Shown in pieces: positions 8,705 through 16,714 of a DNA stretch of 64,000 nucleotides; position 1 is the stretch's first letter, and each line of letters opens with the position of its first letter. Origin of the DNA: DAOUVR01 sp034430535 (GTDB lineage Bacteria > Chloroflexota > Dehalococcoidia > E44-bin15). The stretch covers positions 1 to 64,000 of the forward strand of contig CAYUCL010000007.1 of the NCBI GenBank assembly GCA_964443325.1. Reading direction: 5' to 3'. The notes beneath the pieces are model-generated. The model worked only from the letters and a program-made list of their open reading frames with translations. It did not search any database and was not told the origin of the DNA. The position numbers and the translations under genes were made by a program.

Positions 8705-9499
8705 ATGAAAATTGCCATCTCGACGGACGGTACAGATTTAGAGGCTGAAGTAGCTCAAAGGTTTGGAACCTCCCGATACCTTTTGATTGTTGACCTCGAA
8801 ACCATGAGTATTGACACAGTGCCAAACCCCGGTGCCACAGGTCAACGCGGGGCTGGGATGCAGGCTGTCGTGCTTGCTATTAGTAATGATGTCAAAGCGG
8901 TTCTTACCGGGCACTGTAGCCCCGCTGCCACAAGGCAGCTCACAAAAAACGGCATACAAGTTTACGCTGGACTCAGTGGTAAGGTCAAAGACGTAATAAA
9001 CAAGTACAAGTCGGGCGATCTCAAGGAGAGTGCAGCCGACGTTGCACCTGCGTCAAGAGGGGCTAAGATTGACACAATCACCGTTCTGCTCGCGCTAAAC
9101 AGCTCTGCCAGGCAGTTTGCCATGATGCTGCCTATATTAGTCAGCGTAGTGCTGCTGATAGGGTTGTTCAATGCATTCGTACCAAAGGATTTTCTGTTAT
9201 CTATTTTCTCCGGTAACCCGATACTGGACACTCTCGTTGGAGCGTGCTTTGGCAGCATATTCACCGGGAACCCCATTAATAGTTACGTTATCGGTGGTGA
9301 ACTGTTGGGATACGGTGTGACCTTGTTTGCTGTAACCGCCCTCATCATAGCGTGGGTGAGTGTAGGAATCATACAGTTGCCCGCAGAGATGTCGGCCTTG
9401 GGTGGGAAATTTGCATTAATGAGAAATGGCTTGTCCTTTGTCATGGCCATAGGAATAGCCATACTAACAGTTGCTGCCTTAAACCTAATTTTACGGTGA
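8705..9499 (+). CDS. NifX/NifB-type cofactor-binding domain fused to permease
   Basis: Residues 1-105 form a dinitrogenase iron-molybdenum cofactor binding domain (MKIAISTDGTDLEAEVAQRFG ... MQAVVLAISNDVKAVLTGHCSPAATRQL, shown in parts), and residues from about 125 to the end hold four membrane segments of a permease related to the YraQ/ArsP group (COG0701-like). I start it at the ATG at 8705, where the domain begins; the frame is open to a GTG at 8606 and neither start has a clear ribosome binding site. The next gene, 5 bases on, encodes the second half of a permease. A metal or metal-cluster transport role is inferred, not shown. Confidence 0.8.
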   Translation: MKIAISTDGTDLEAEVAQRFGTSRYLLIVDLETMSIDTVPNPGATGQRGAGMQAVVLAISNDVKAVLTGHCSPAATRQLTKNGIQVYAGLSGKVKDVINKYKSGDLKESAADVAPASRGAKIDTITVLLALNSSARQFAMMLPILVSVVLLIGLFNAFVPKDFLLSIFSGNPILDTLVGACFGSIFTGNPINSYVIGGELLGYGVTLFAVTALIIAWVSVGIIQLPAEMSALGGKFALMRNGLSFVMAIGIAILTVAALNLILR

Positions 9500-9504
9500 G
9501 CCCA

Positions 9505-10068
9505 ATGAAAGAGCACAAGACTCAGAGCTCCAAACGGAGAATACGCGTGCCCCGTATGCTGATTTTCCCAGCCTCCGTACTGGTACTATACGGGATTCTC
9601 TATGCTATTTACCCTGATAAGATATCTATGGCTCTTAATAGTAGCGGTAACATTTTTCTCAATATGCTCGTTCCATTGGCTTTGGTCTTCGCCCTCATGC
9701 TAGTTTTGAATCTCTTCCTAAAGCCAGCGCACATTGTAAGGTTCCTTGGCAAAGGGGCTGGCATCAAGGGTATTATACTCTCAGCAACAGCAGGGATCAT
9801 ATCTACGGGGCCAATCTATGCGTGGTATCCCCTGCTCAAGCAGTTGCGACAAAAAGGTGCTGGGAACTCGATGATGGCCATTTTCCTGGGCAATAGGGCG
9901 GTAAAACCATTCCTTTTACCCATGATGATTTCGTACTTCGGCTGGTTATACATTCTTATACTAACCGTGTTTACCGTCACAGGCTCAATAATTGTTGGGT
10001 ACTCCGTAGGTGCCCTGGTAAAGGAGGAAACCAGCCCGCCATCCAAACACAGCTCGGCAGGTGAATGA
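9505..10068 (+). CDS. Permease, second half of a split transporter
   Basis: 187-residue membrane protein with about four hydrophobic segments and the conserved stretch IISTGPIYAWYPLLKQL, then IFLGNRAVKPFLLPMM. This resembles the second module of YraQ-type permeases. The ATG follows the stop of the NifX-permease gene by 5 bases, so the two chains are likely made together and assemble in the membrane as one transporter. No soluble domain and no metal-binding motif beyond scattered polar residues are visible. Substrate unknown. Confidence 0.8.
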   Translation: MKEHKTQSSKRRIRVPRMLIFPASVLVLYGILYAIYPDKISMALNSSGNIFLNMLVPLALVFALMLVLNLFLKPAHIVRFLGKGAGIKGIILSATAGIISTGPIYAWYPLLKQLRQKGAGNSMMAIFLGNRAVKPFLLPMMISYFGWLYILILTVFTVTGSIIVGYSVGALVKEETSPPSKHSSAGE

Positions 10069-10205
10069 CTGCCTTTCAATCTCGCATCATTAATTGCACC
10101 TGATTCCAGCGCCGCCTTCACCACTATTGAAGTGCGCCCTGAGCATTGCTACAATTGTTCATCAACATTGATGGAGCGCGCTTTTGAAAGGGATCGTTAA
10201 ATCCG

Positions 10206-11636
10206 GTGAATTACCTTTTCTATCCTGACTCTGTCGCCGTGATCGGCGCTTCTCCCAATCCCACTAAGTGGGGATTTCGCATATTCAACAGGCTTATCGG
10301 CTCCGGCCCAAAGGCAACGGTATACCCGATAAACCGCAGTGCAGACAACATTCTGGGGCACAAGGCTTACCCAAACCTGCTGGCAATACCTGGCCCCATT
10401 GACCTGGCAGTTATCGTTGTACCTGAGAATTCGGTGCCCCCAGTTGTGCAAGAATGTGTGGATAAAGGCGTCAAAGCCGCTATCATCATCACCGCCGGCT
10501 TCAAGGAGACAGGAGTGGAAGGGGCTCGCCTTGAATCGGAGGTATTGAGTATAGCAAGAAGGGGAGGCCTGCGCCTCGTAGGGCCTAATTGCAATGGACA
10601 TTTCAATACAGCAGTACAGCTCTTCACTACAGGCCCTCGGCGCATACGCCCAGGGCCTCTGGCTCTCATCTCACAGAGCGGCAATTTTGGGACATACATC
10701 CTGGAGCGTGGCATTGAGAAGGGGATTGGTTTCAGCAAATATGTAAGCAGCGGTAACGAAGCGGACCTCACCATAGAGGACTACTTGCAATACCTCGCAG
10801 AGGACGAGGAAACAAAAGTAATATGTGCCTATGTAGAGGGCATAAAAGATGGCAGGCGTTTCTTCGAGCTTGCCAAACATATCACCAAGAAGAAGCCCAT
10901 CGTGGTTATGAAGGTAGGGAGAACATCTGAGGCTGCTCGGGCAGTTCTTTCCCACACCGGCTCACTTGCTGGCTCAGACGCTGTCCACGATGCCGTATTT
11001 CGCCAATGCGGGGTCATCAGGGTAGACGAGGTGGATGAACTGCTCGATGTTGCGCTGGCGCTGGTAAGACAGCCCCTTCCACGAGGGAAAAGGGTCGGCA
11101 TTGTCACTACAGGCGGCGGCTTCGGGGTCGTGGCTGCAGATGCATGCCGGCGTTACGGCCTGGAAGTGCCGGCGTTGCGGGAGGAGACGATACAAGCCCT
11201 GAACAAGTACCTTCCGCCTCGCTGGTCGCACTCAAACCCGGTGGACATGGCAGGCAGTTTTGAGGGTTCCTACGGTTGCATGGGCAATCTACTAAAGGCT
11301 GACTACATCGACGCCGTTATTGCCGTTGGAAGCCTTGGCGTTCCGTCGGACTTCCTTGATCATTCCACGGCAACGGTGGGAGTCGACACACAAGAGTATG
11401 TAAAAATGATGATAGAGATGGAACTTCGGTTTGTAGACGGTCTTATTGAGAGGATCGATAAGTATCAAAAGCCCCTGATCATAACCAGCCCGGTGGGCGG
11501 TGTGGGTGGTGTCAAACCGCCAGCACTGGCTAAGCTTGAGGAAAATGGCATATACTTCTATCAAACACCCGAGGAGGGATCCAAGGTGATTTCCTACCTG
11601 GTCAGATATGCCGAATACCTCAGCTTGACCGAGTAA
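10206..11636 (+). CDS. ADP-forming acyl-CoA ligase, alpha-type subunit (CoA-binding)
   Basis: 476 residues. N-terminal CoA-binding Rossmann domain (VAVIGASPNPTKWGFRIF ... YPINR), then succinyl-CoA-ligase-like domains with GPNCNGHFNT, SQSGNFGTYI and the segment AARAVLSHTGSLAGSD, whose His is the likely phosphorylated residue (His about 257 of the alpha chain). Family: acetate or acyl-CoA ligase (ADP-forming), which makes ATP from acyl-CoA in anaerobes. The ATP-grasp beta subunit is not next to it, so it must lie elsewhere or the protein acts alone. GTG start with AAAGGGA upstream. Confidence 0.88.
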   Translation: MNYLFYPDSVAVIGASPNPTKWGFRIFNRLIGSGPKATVYPINRSADNILGHKAYPNLLAIPGPIDLAVIVVPENSVPPVVQECVDKGVKAAIIITAGFKETGVEGARLESEVLSIARRGGLRLVGPNCNGHFNTAVQLFTTGPRRIRPGPLALISQSGNFGTYILERGIEKGIGFSKYVSSGNEADLTIEDYLQYLAEDEETKVICAYVEGIKDGRRFFELAKHITKKKPIVVMKVGRTSEAARAVLSHTGSLAGSDAVHDAVFRQCGVIRVDEVDELLDVALALVRQPLPRGKRVGIVTTGGGFGVVAADACRRYGLEVPALREETIQALNKYLPPRWSHSNPVDMAGSFEGSYGCMGNLLKADYIDAVIAVGSLGVPSDFLDHSTATVGVDTQEYVKMMIEMELRFVDGLIERIDKYQKPLIITSPVGGVGGVKPPALAKLEENGIYFYQTPEEGSKVISYLVRYAEYLSLTE

Positions 11637-11801
11637 CTCCACAGGCGCCCTTCAGCAGGATTCACCAAATCACACCCCATCCACAAAGCTGCAAGGTCGT
11701 TCCATACATATTGACATTTGTGTATGCTCACGCTATAGAGGTGTATATAATATTCAAAAAGTAAGCCAGATAGGGTATCCCTTCGACAAACTCAGGACAT
11801 G

Positions 11802-11823
11802 ACTGGAGCAGATGCTCTAGGCT
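11802..11823 (+). repeat. Short hairpin repeat, AGAT-loop family (degenerate)
   Basis: Core GAGC-AGAT-GCTC with stem CTGGAGC/GCTCTAG (one G-T pair). It is a member of the hairpin family also found at 44199-44220, 45933-45978 and 57134-57177. It lies 26 bases before the next start codon. Confidence 0.6.
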
Positions 11824-11848
11824 CTCTAATGGGAAATGTGGAGCAATC

Positions 11849-12811
11849 ATGACCAATCTTGATAGCGCTTTGGCCGATTGGCATATACCAGGTCTGCCTT
11901 ATGAATTGAGGGGCTCTACCACGCAAAAACTCGATCTTGAGGCAATTGGACTTCTCATAAGTCAGAAGCTCGCTGAAGCTCATGACGAAGAGGAGACAAG
12001 CGGTATACAAATATTAATCTCGGATTGGCTCTATGACCTGGTGCGAAGCAATGTCAAGCGCGGGCGGGTCTTCGAGCTGGATGATGTGCTATCTACCGGG
12101 CGTGCCGATTGTCTGGGCTATACCAAGCTATTCTCCGCCATTGGCCCCAGATTCAGCTTAGTGTTAGGGATCGTAGAGGTTTTAATAGATAATGCTGGAC
12201 GCTATGTACCACACCACGTAAACATTCTGAACCTCGCCAATGGAGCATATCGTTTCATAGACGCATGGTATGGCTCCAGCAATATACGCCATCGACGAAT
12301 TGGAGCCCTGGTTGATGGAGTGCCCAGAGACATAGACGAAGAGGAACTCAGTGGAATACGGGAGCTCAGGGGACTTCCTGACCATTGCATTGATGCGATA
12401 ACCCTTTATATAAAGGGAAACAGGTTCCTGGACAGAGATGAGCTTGATGAAGCGATAAAGCACTACTCCGAAGCAATAGAGCTGTACCCAAATAATAGCA
12501 GAGCATTCTACAATCGGGCGCTAGCACATGATAGAAAAGGTAATACGGAAGAGGCCAAGTTGGACTACGCTCAAGCGCTTAACGACGAATCCAGCCTTAT
12601 CCGGGTACTGGCTACAATAGGGGAGCTTGAAGACCTGATAATATTAGACGACGAGGGCATTGATGAACTGGAACAGGATGTCTATCTCTGGCGCAAGGGA
12701 TTTAAGACCGGAGAGCAGGCTGGATATGAGGAAATTGCCCGCAGGTATAAGATTTCACCAGAGGAGGTGAAGAGTATACTTTCAAGGGTAGAAAGATTGT
12801 ATATGCGGTAG
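11849..12811 (+). CDS. Transglutaminase-like protease fold with TPR and HTH-like tail
   Basis: 320 residues in three parts. Residues 55-140 match a transglutaminase-like cysteine domain: Cys88 in GRADCLGYTKL, His122/123 in VPHHVNIL and Asp138 in YRFIDAWYG give the Cys-His-Asp triad. Residues 183-247 carry about two TPR repeats (YSEAIELYPNNSRAFYNRALA). The last 30 residues (YEEIARRYKISPEEVKSILSR) look like a helix-turn-helix. No signal peptide is visible, so it is probably cytoplasmic. The combination recalls SirB1-like proteins but is not the same. Function unknown. ATG 11849; monocistronic. Confidence 0.8.
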   Translation: MTNLDSALADWHIPGLPYELRGSTTQKLDLEAIGLLISQKLAEAHDEEETSGIQILISDWLYDLVRSNVKRGRVFELDDVLSTGRADCLGYTKLFSAIGPRFSLVLGIVEVLIDNAGRYVPHHVNILNLANGAYRFIDAWYGSSNIRHRRIGALVDGVPRDIDEEELSGIRELRGLPDHCIDAITLYIKGNRFLDRDELDEAIKHYSEAIELYPNNSRAFYNRALAHDRKGNTEEAKLDYAQALNDESSLIRVLATIGELEDLIILDDEGIDELEQDVYLWRKGFKTGEQAGYEEIARRYKISPEEVKSILSRVERLYMR

Positions 12812-12954
12812 ACTGTAAAACCTCGACGGCAATATACCCCGAATCGTGAAGCCCCGGTGCGAAATGTAACTGAAGCCAAACACTGCGAACGTGGGTAGAG
12901 CCCCGCGTTCGGTATGTGATCGATGAAGTCATATTGAAAATGCGGAGGTGATCA

Positions 12955-14151
12955 ATGGACATAGAGAAACTGAAGGCGACGGTCACTAATGAAGTGGATG
13001 TACTCCGATCGGAACTGGTCGATCTCAGCCTTAGGATTCATCAGAACCCTGAGACTGCTTTCGAGGAAGTGAAGGCTTCTGCCTGGCTGGCTGAGTATCT
13101 AGAGCAAAAAGGATTCGATGTTGAGAGAGGGATTTGCCAGTTGCCCACGGCTTTCAGGGCGACCTATGGATCGGGCAAGCCGGTGATCGCTCTGCTAGCC
13201 GAGTACGATGCCCTGCCCGATATAGGACATGCGTGTGGCCACAATATAATCGGCACTTCGTCCGTTGGGGCAGCCACTGCCGCCCGGAAAGCCGTCGATG
13301 CAATGGGAGGCAGCGTTGTAGTTGTCGGCACCCCGGCCGAGGAAGCGTACGGCGGGAAGGTATTCTTGGCGGAAAGAGGTGCCTTCCAGGATGTGGATGC
13401 CGCCATGATAGTCCACCCCCATGTGGTAGACCGAGCAAGCGCACGCACTCTGGCTCTGATCCGCCTCGAAGTCGAGTTCTACGGCAAAGCAGTCCATGCC
13501 TCCAGCGATCCACAAAAAGGCGTGAACGCGCTGGAAGCTATGATCCAGGCCTACAACGGAATCAACTCCCTCAGACAGCACATTCCGGAGCGGTCCCGCG
13601 TCCACGGCATCATCACTCACGGCGGAGAAGCTGCCAATATCGTCCCAGCCTATACCGCCGGGGAATTCCTGATCCGTGCTGAATGGGAGGCGGAACTCAA
13701 CGAGCTGAAGGAGAAGGTGCTGAACTGCTTCAAGGCGGCCTCTCTGGCCACTGGCGCCCGCCTGGAGCATCGCTGGTTCTCATACTACGCGCCTTTGAAG
13801 CCCAACGCCGCCCTGGCAGAGCTATTTGCCAAGAACTTGGAGAGCCTGGGGCGAACGGTTCTGCCACCCATGCGTAGAGGGCTGGGCAGCAGCGATGTAG
13901 GCAATGTCAGCGTTCTCGTTCCTACCATTCATCCCGCGGTGGCAATTGCACCTCGAGATATCACCCCTCACACCCCCGGATTCGCTGAGGCCGCTGCCTC
14001 CGAAGCGGGACATCAGGGGCTTGTCGACGGGGCCAAGGCCATGGCAATGACCGTGGTTGACCTGATCGCTCAGCCGGAGGCGATGCAAAAGGTGAAGGAA
14101 GAGTTCGTCTCCGAGAACCCAGCCGGTCAAGGCGGCATATCTGCGGTGTGA
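12955..14151 (+). CDS. M20 family metallopeptidase / amidohydrolase (AbgB-like)
   Basis: 398 residues. Dizinc site motifs of the M20D group are present: ALLAEYDALPDIGHACGHN, GTPAEEAYGGK, and a C-terminal histidine region (PRDITPHTPGF). Residues about 180-290 hold the dimerisation domain (VHASSDPQKGVNALEAM). Members hydrolyse N-acyl amino acids or p-aminobenzoyl-glutamate; the substrate here is unknown. Excellent ribosome binding site GGAGGTGATCA before the ATG. It is the last ordinary gene before the tRNA-Gly and integrase. Confidence 0.92.
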   Translation: MDIEKLKATVTNEVDVLRSELVDLSLRIHQNPETAFEEVKASAWLAEYLEQKGFDVERGICQLPTAFRATYGSGKPVIALLAEYDALPDIGHACGHNIIGTSSVGAATAARKAVDAMGGSVVVVGTPAEEAYGGKVFLAERGAFQDVDAAMIVHPHVVDRASARTLALIRLEVEFYGKAVHASSDPQKGVNALEAMIQAYNGINSLRQHIPERSRVHGIITHGGEAANIVPAYTAGEFLIRAEWEAELNELKEKVLNCFKAASLATGARLEHRWFSYYAPLKPNAALAELFAKNLESLGRTVLPPMRRGLGSSDVGNVSVLVPTIHPAVAIAPRDITPHTPGFAEAAASEAGHQGLVDGAKAMAMTVVDLIAQPEAMQKVKEEFVSENPAGQGGISAV

Positions 14152-14296
14152 CGGTAGGCGTTGGTCACCTGTCCTCCACCGCCGCTGTCTCTCAGTCTGG
14201 TGCTGAACAGGAAGCGGCGAGCGGGACAGGCCTCAGCAGTGCTCATCGCGGTCACCTTCCGGAATCGCGCCCTGCTCCGCACGCGTGCCGCAAGGA

Positions 14297-14428
14297 TAGA
14301 CGTATATCTTGACGTCTAATGTGGTGCGCTATATCATGGAGATAACAAAAAACAAGGGCAGGATGCGAAAGGGGGGGTGCCTGCTTCACCATTTTTTGCA
14401 CCAAATCGGGGTCTCCCCCCCCCGATTT
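14297..14428. other. Two inverted repeats between the M20 gene and tRNA-Gly
   Basis: TAGACGT at 14297-14303 pairs with ACGTCTA at 14312-14318 (7 bp, 8-base spacer). AAATCGGGG at 14403-14411 pairs with CCCCGATTT at 14420-14428 (9 bp, C-rich loop). The second lies 12 bases before the tRNA and is not followed by a T run, so it is not a standard terminator. The rest of 14152-14440 shows no convincing gene. Confidence 0.5.
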
Positions 14429-14440
14429 AGCTTCGATTTC

Positions 14441-14513
14441 GCGGGAGTAACTCAGTTGGTAGAGTCCCTGCCTTCCAAGCAGGTTGTCGAGGGTTCGAGT
14501 CCCTTCTCCCGCT
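14441..14513 (+). tRNA. tRNA-Gly (anticodon TCC)
   Basis: Full cloverleaf: acceptor GCGGGAG pairs with CTCCCGC, D arm with AGTTGGTAGA, anticodon stem CCTGC/GCAGG with loop CTTCCAA, and T arm GGGTTCGAGTCCC. Discriminator base T, no encoded CCA. An integrase gene follows directly in the same orientation, so the 3' half is the likely attachment site of an integrated element. Confidence 0.95.
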
Positions 14514-14534
14514 CAACTAGTTTAGCTTCAAAAC

Positions 14535-14566
14535 GTTCACAAAATGGTTGTGAACTTTTCACAAAG
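14535..14566. promoter_or_regulatory. GTTCACAA site cluster upstream of the integrase
   Basis: GTTCACAA at 14535-14542 and its complement TTGTGAAC at 14548-14555 form an inverted repeat with a 5-base spacer; TTTCACAA follows at 14557-14564. The same octamer recurs inside and after the integrase gene. Candidate binding sites for the integrase arm domain or for a regulator. Confidence 0.55.
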
Positions 14567-14569
14567 GAT

Positions 14570-15322
14570 TTGCTTGATAACTTCCTTAGCTCTAGAGCTT
14601 CAGGCACAAGCTTTAAGACCATAGGAGTCTATCACCTTGCCCTTAATAATTTTGTTGGCTATCCTATCACTCCTGAAGGTATCAATGCCTATCTTAATTC
14701 CCTTACCTGTGGTAATGCCAAGCATAACTACTACAGATGTATCAAGACACTTTGCAGGTGGCTATATCACACTGACCAGCTTCCCAATAACCCGATTGAG
14801 AAGGTGTTACCACCAAGACGGCAAAAGAAGCTACTGCCAGCCATGTCAAAAGAGCAATTAGAAGTCCTGGTCAACCATGCTCTTGCCGAGAGGGACAAGG
14901 TTACGCTGAGCCTATTGTGGTATTCGGGAATGAGACTATCGGAAGCTGCCAATGTGAAGGCTAAGGACTTCAATTGGGAAGAGGGAACTGTAGTTGTGTT
15001 GGGCAAGGGCAATCGCTATCGCAAAGCTCTAGCTCGCAATGGCATTGTGAGAGAATGGTTCACAAATCATGATAGCCTAGGAATAACCCCTCATGGGATA
15101 CAGACCATGCTCCAGAGGTTAGGACAAGCTACAGGCATACGATGTTCCGCTCATTCATTCAGACGTGGATTCTGTGTCCACAATGTAAAGTCGGGACTGT
15201 CCAATAAAGTAATCCAGAGCTTAGGTGGTTGGGATACTCCCGATATGGTTAGCCACTATGCAGCAAGCCTGACCTTTGACGATGCCCTGAAGATATACAA
15301 GGTTGTGAACACGGATGCCTAG
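14570..15322 (+). CDS. Tyrosine recombinase / integrase
   Basis: About 250 residues. N-terminal SAM-like core-binding domain (KTIGVYHLALNNFVGY ... CIKTLCRWLYHTDQLPNNP) and catalytic domain with Arg in WYSGMRLSEA, Lys in GKGNRYRK, HSFRRGF for the His-x-x-Arg pair, Trp in LGGWDTPD and the nucleophile Tyr in VSHYAASL. All catalytic residues are present, so it may be active. The start is unclear: TTG at 14570 is used here, but the frame is open through the whole tRNA gene back to 14309 (ATG at 14336). Its place just after the tRNA suggests integration into tRNA-Gly. Confidence 0.85.
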   Translation: MLDNFLSSRASGTSFKTIGVYHLALNNFVGYPITPEGINAYLNSLTCGNAKHNYYRCIKTLCRWLYHTDQLPNNPIEKVLPPRRQKKLLPAMSKEQLEVLVNHALAERDKVTLSLLWYSGMRLSEAANVKAKDFNWEEGTVVVLGKGNRYRKALARNGIVREWFTNHDSLGITPHGIQTMLQRLGQATGIRCSAHSFRRGFCVHNVKSGLSNKVIQSLGGWDTPDMVSHYAASLTFDDALKIYKVVNTDA

Positions 15323-15374
15323 GTGGCATATGTTCAAAGCTGGAAATTCACAGGGCAAGGCTAATTGTTCACAA
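15303..15374. promoter_or_regulatory. GTTCACAA sites downstream of the integrase
   Basis: TTGTGAAC at 15303-15310, overlapping the end of the integrase gene, and GTTCACAA at 15367-15374. A further exact copy lies inside the gene at 15058-15065. With the upstream pair this makes five exact copies of an 8-base word in about 840 bases. Confidence 0.5.
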
Positions 15375-15488
15375 TTGACCTAGGGGGTATCCCCCTGGAC
15401 TTTCCCTTGACCGATGCCCAGCCTGTAGAACGTTGGCTCATAGAGAAAATCCGCTTAGAGGTGAAATCTGGCAAAGTCCTACCACTGT

Positions 15489-16037
15489 TTAATCCCATGT
15501 TGCTGGTAGGGCACGTTCTACATCGGTAGCCTCAATATGAAGACCACCTGTGTCAAGCCAGCGGTCAACCCTAGATGAAAAGATTTTGCCTTCGACTCTA
15601 ACGTAGTCTTTTGGCTTCGGTTCAAAGCCTATTTTATCACTTCTGACTGTAACCAAAATCTTGTTACCAGCACCATCATGAACTAGAAAATTATAGCGGT
15701 CTTTAGCGTCATCATACCGAACAGGGCTAATGCCGAGGTAGTCGCTATATTCTGGAATTTGAACACATTTGAGTTCTACAAGCCTTTCTTGTACATCTCT
15801 TGCTCCTCTTTCAGCAAGTATGACCTCTATTGAAGTGAGCTTGTTAAAAGGTAAGTAAGGAACCCAAATAGCAGCAGTGAACCCTCCCAAGACCGCTGTA
15901 GCCAACAAAGAGCTTACAGCCCAGGTCAAAACTTTCTTCCGCTTTCCTTGTGCTCTTAGCCATGAGTTCGCCAAAAGAGCAGCCAGCAAAATCAATACAA
16001 GAGAAATTCCGTAAAACAAGTACACTTGCCACGTCAT
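15489..16037 (-). CDS. Membrane-anchored protein with OB-like C-terminal domain
   Basis: 182 residues: membrane segments at about 5-27 and 39-62, then a soluble domain of about 110 residues with alternating strands (YNFLVHDGAGNKILVTVRSDKIGF ... DYVRVEGKIFSS, in parts) typical of a small beta-barrel of the OB or NfeD-like type. No catalytic motif. The gene lies in the AT-rich segment behind the integrase and points back toward it. I do not recognise the family; cargo of the element is the simplest reading. Confidence 0.7.
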   Translation of the reverse strand: MTWQVYLFYGISLVLILLAALLANSWLRAQGKRKKVLTWAVSSLLATAVLGGFTAAIWVPYLPFNKLTSIEVILAERGARDVQERLVELKCVQIPEYSDYLGISPVRYDDAKDRYNFLVHDGAGNKILVTVRSDKIGFEPKPKDYVRVEGKIFSSRVDRWLDTGGLHIEATDVERALPATWD

Positions 16038-16113
16038 TGCAAAGGCTCGTTTATCGGTATTTTATCACCATAACCACCCTGGGGGAAGGTCAAGGAATGG
16101 GAGTGCTTGAGAT

Positions 16114-16440
16114 TCACTTTTCCCTTTTCCTTGACAACCTATCAAGCAGTATATACGGAATTAACCAAAGCCTAAGCACGAGATAGCGACCAAACAAGGG
16201 ATAGGCGAGAGCCGTTCCTATGAAAAGCGCAACTAACAGAATCCACGAATACAGTACAATAATAACGCCAGATGCGACCATAAGTGGAAATGATACACAA
16301 AAGAAAAGACACCCAAAGTATTCACTACTAAACATCTGAGCTCTCCACAACGGGTCAAGCCGACTCTGCGCAAGCTGCAGTTGAAAGCTGCTTAAGGATA
16401 TTGGGAAGACTATTATCGCTATGATTTCAAGAAAACCCAT
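16114..16440 (-). CDS. Small membrane protein
   Basis: 108 residues with three hydrophobic segments at roughly 3-18, 43-64 and 66-102 (SFPLMVASGVIIVLYSWILLVALFIG in part) and a basic C-terminal end (RLSRKREK). No known motif. It is 76 bases upstream of the OB-like protein and in the same direction, so the two may be co-transcribed. Unknown function. Confidence 0.6.
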   Translation of the reverse strand: MGFLEIIAIIVFPISLSSFQLQLAQSRLDPLWRAQMFSSEYFGCLFFCVSFPLMVASGVIIVLYSWILLVALFIGTALAYPLFGRYLVLRLWLIPYILLDRLSRKREK

Positions 16441-16453
16441 ACAGATTTCGGTT

Positions 16454-16612
16454 TCAAGCCCCCTTCAGATGACTGAAATCAGTTCTGGTATAGATAGACC
16501 AGACCAGCCTCCTGTGTCTCCTATGCAGCCTGAAGTTCACCAGACAAGCCTTGATGGTCTCGGTGGCACTATTATACTCCGACCTGTACTCTCTTAGCCA
16601 CAGGCTTATCAT
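16454..16612 (-). CDS. Possible small basic protein
   Basis: 52 codons from ATG, starting MISLWLREYRSEYNSATET and rich in Arg near the end (NFRLHRRHRRLVW). The frame is open further upstream with plausible codons. It ends 13 bases before the start of the small membrane protein and runs in the same direction. No ribosome binding site is obvious and no family is recognised, so it may be a remnant or chance. Confidence 0.3.
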   Translation of the reverse strand: MISLWLREYRSEYNSATETIKACLVNFRLHRRHRRLVWSIYTRTDFSHLKGA

Positions 16613-16714
16613 AGCTTCGCTGCTTACATTGATTGTCTGGGGCTTATGAACACTCTTTCAAGTCAAACTGAGTAGAAGTATAATGGATAGACAGTAATAA
16701 AGGTGATATCTTAA

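Noticed and set aside
13154..13770. Several long frames within the M20 gene on both strands
   Set aside because: The M20 protein has all family motifs and a strong ribosome binding site; the others are shadows caused by high G+C.
14152..14440. Possible small gene on the minus strand before the tRNA (starting near 14250)
   Set aside because: About 45 codons with Arg/Gly-rich composition, no ribosome binding site and overlap into the M20 gene end.
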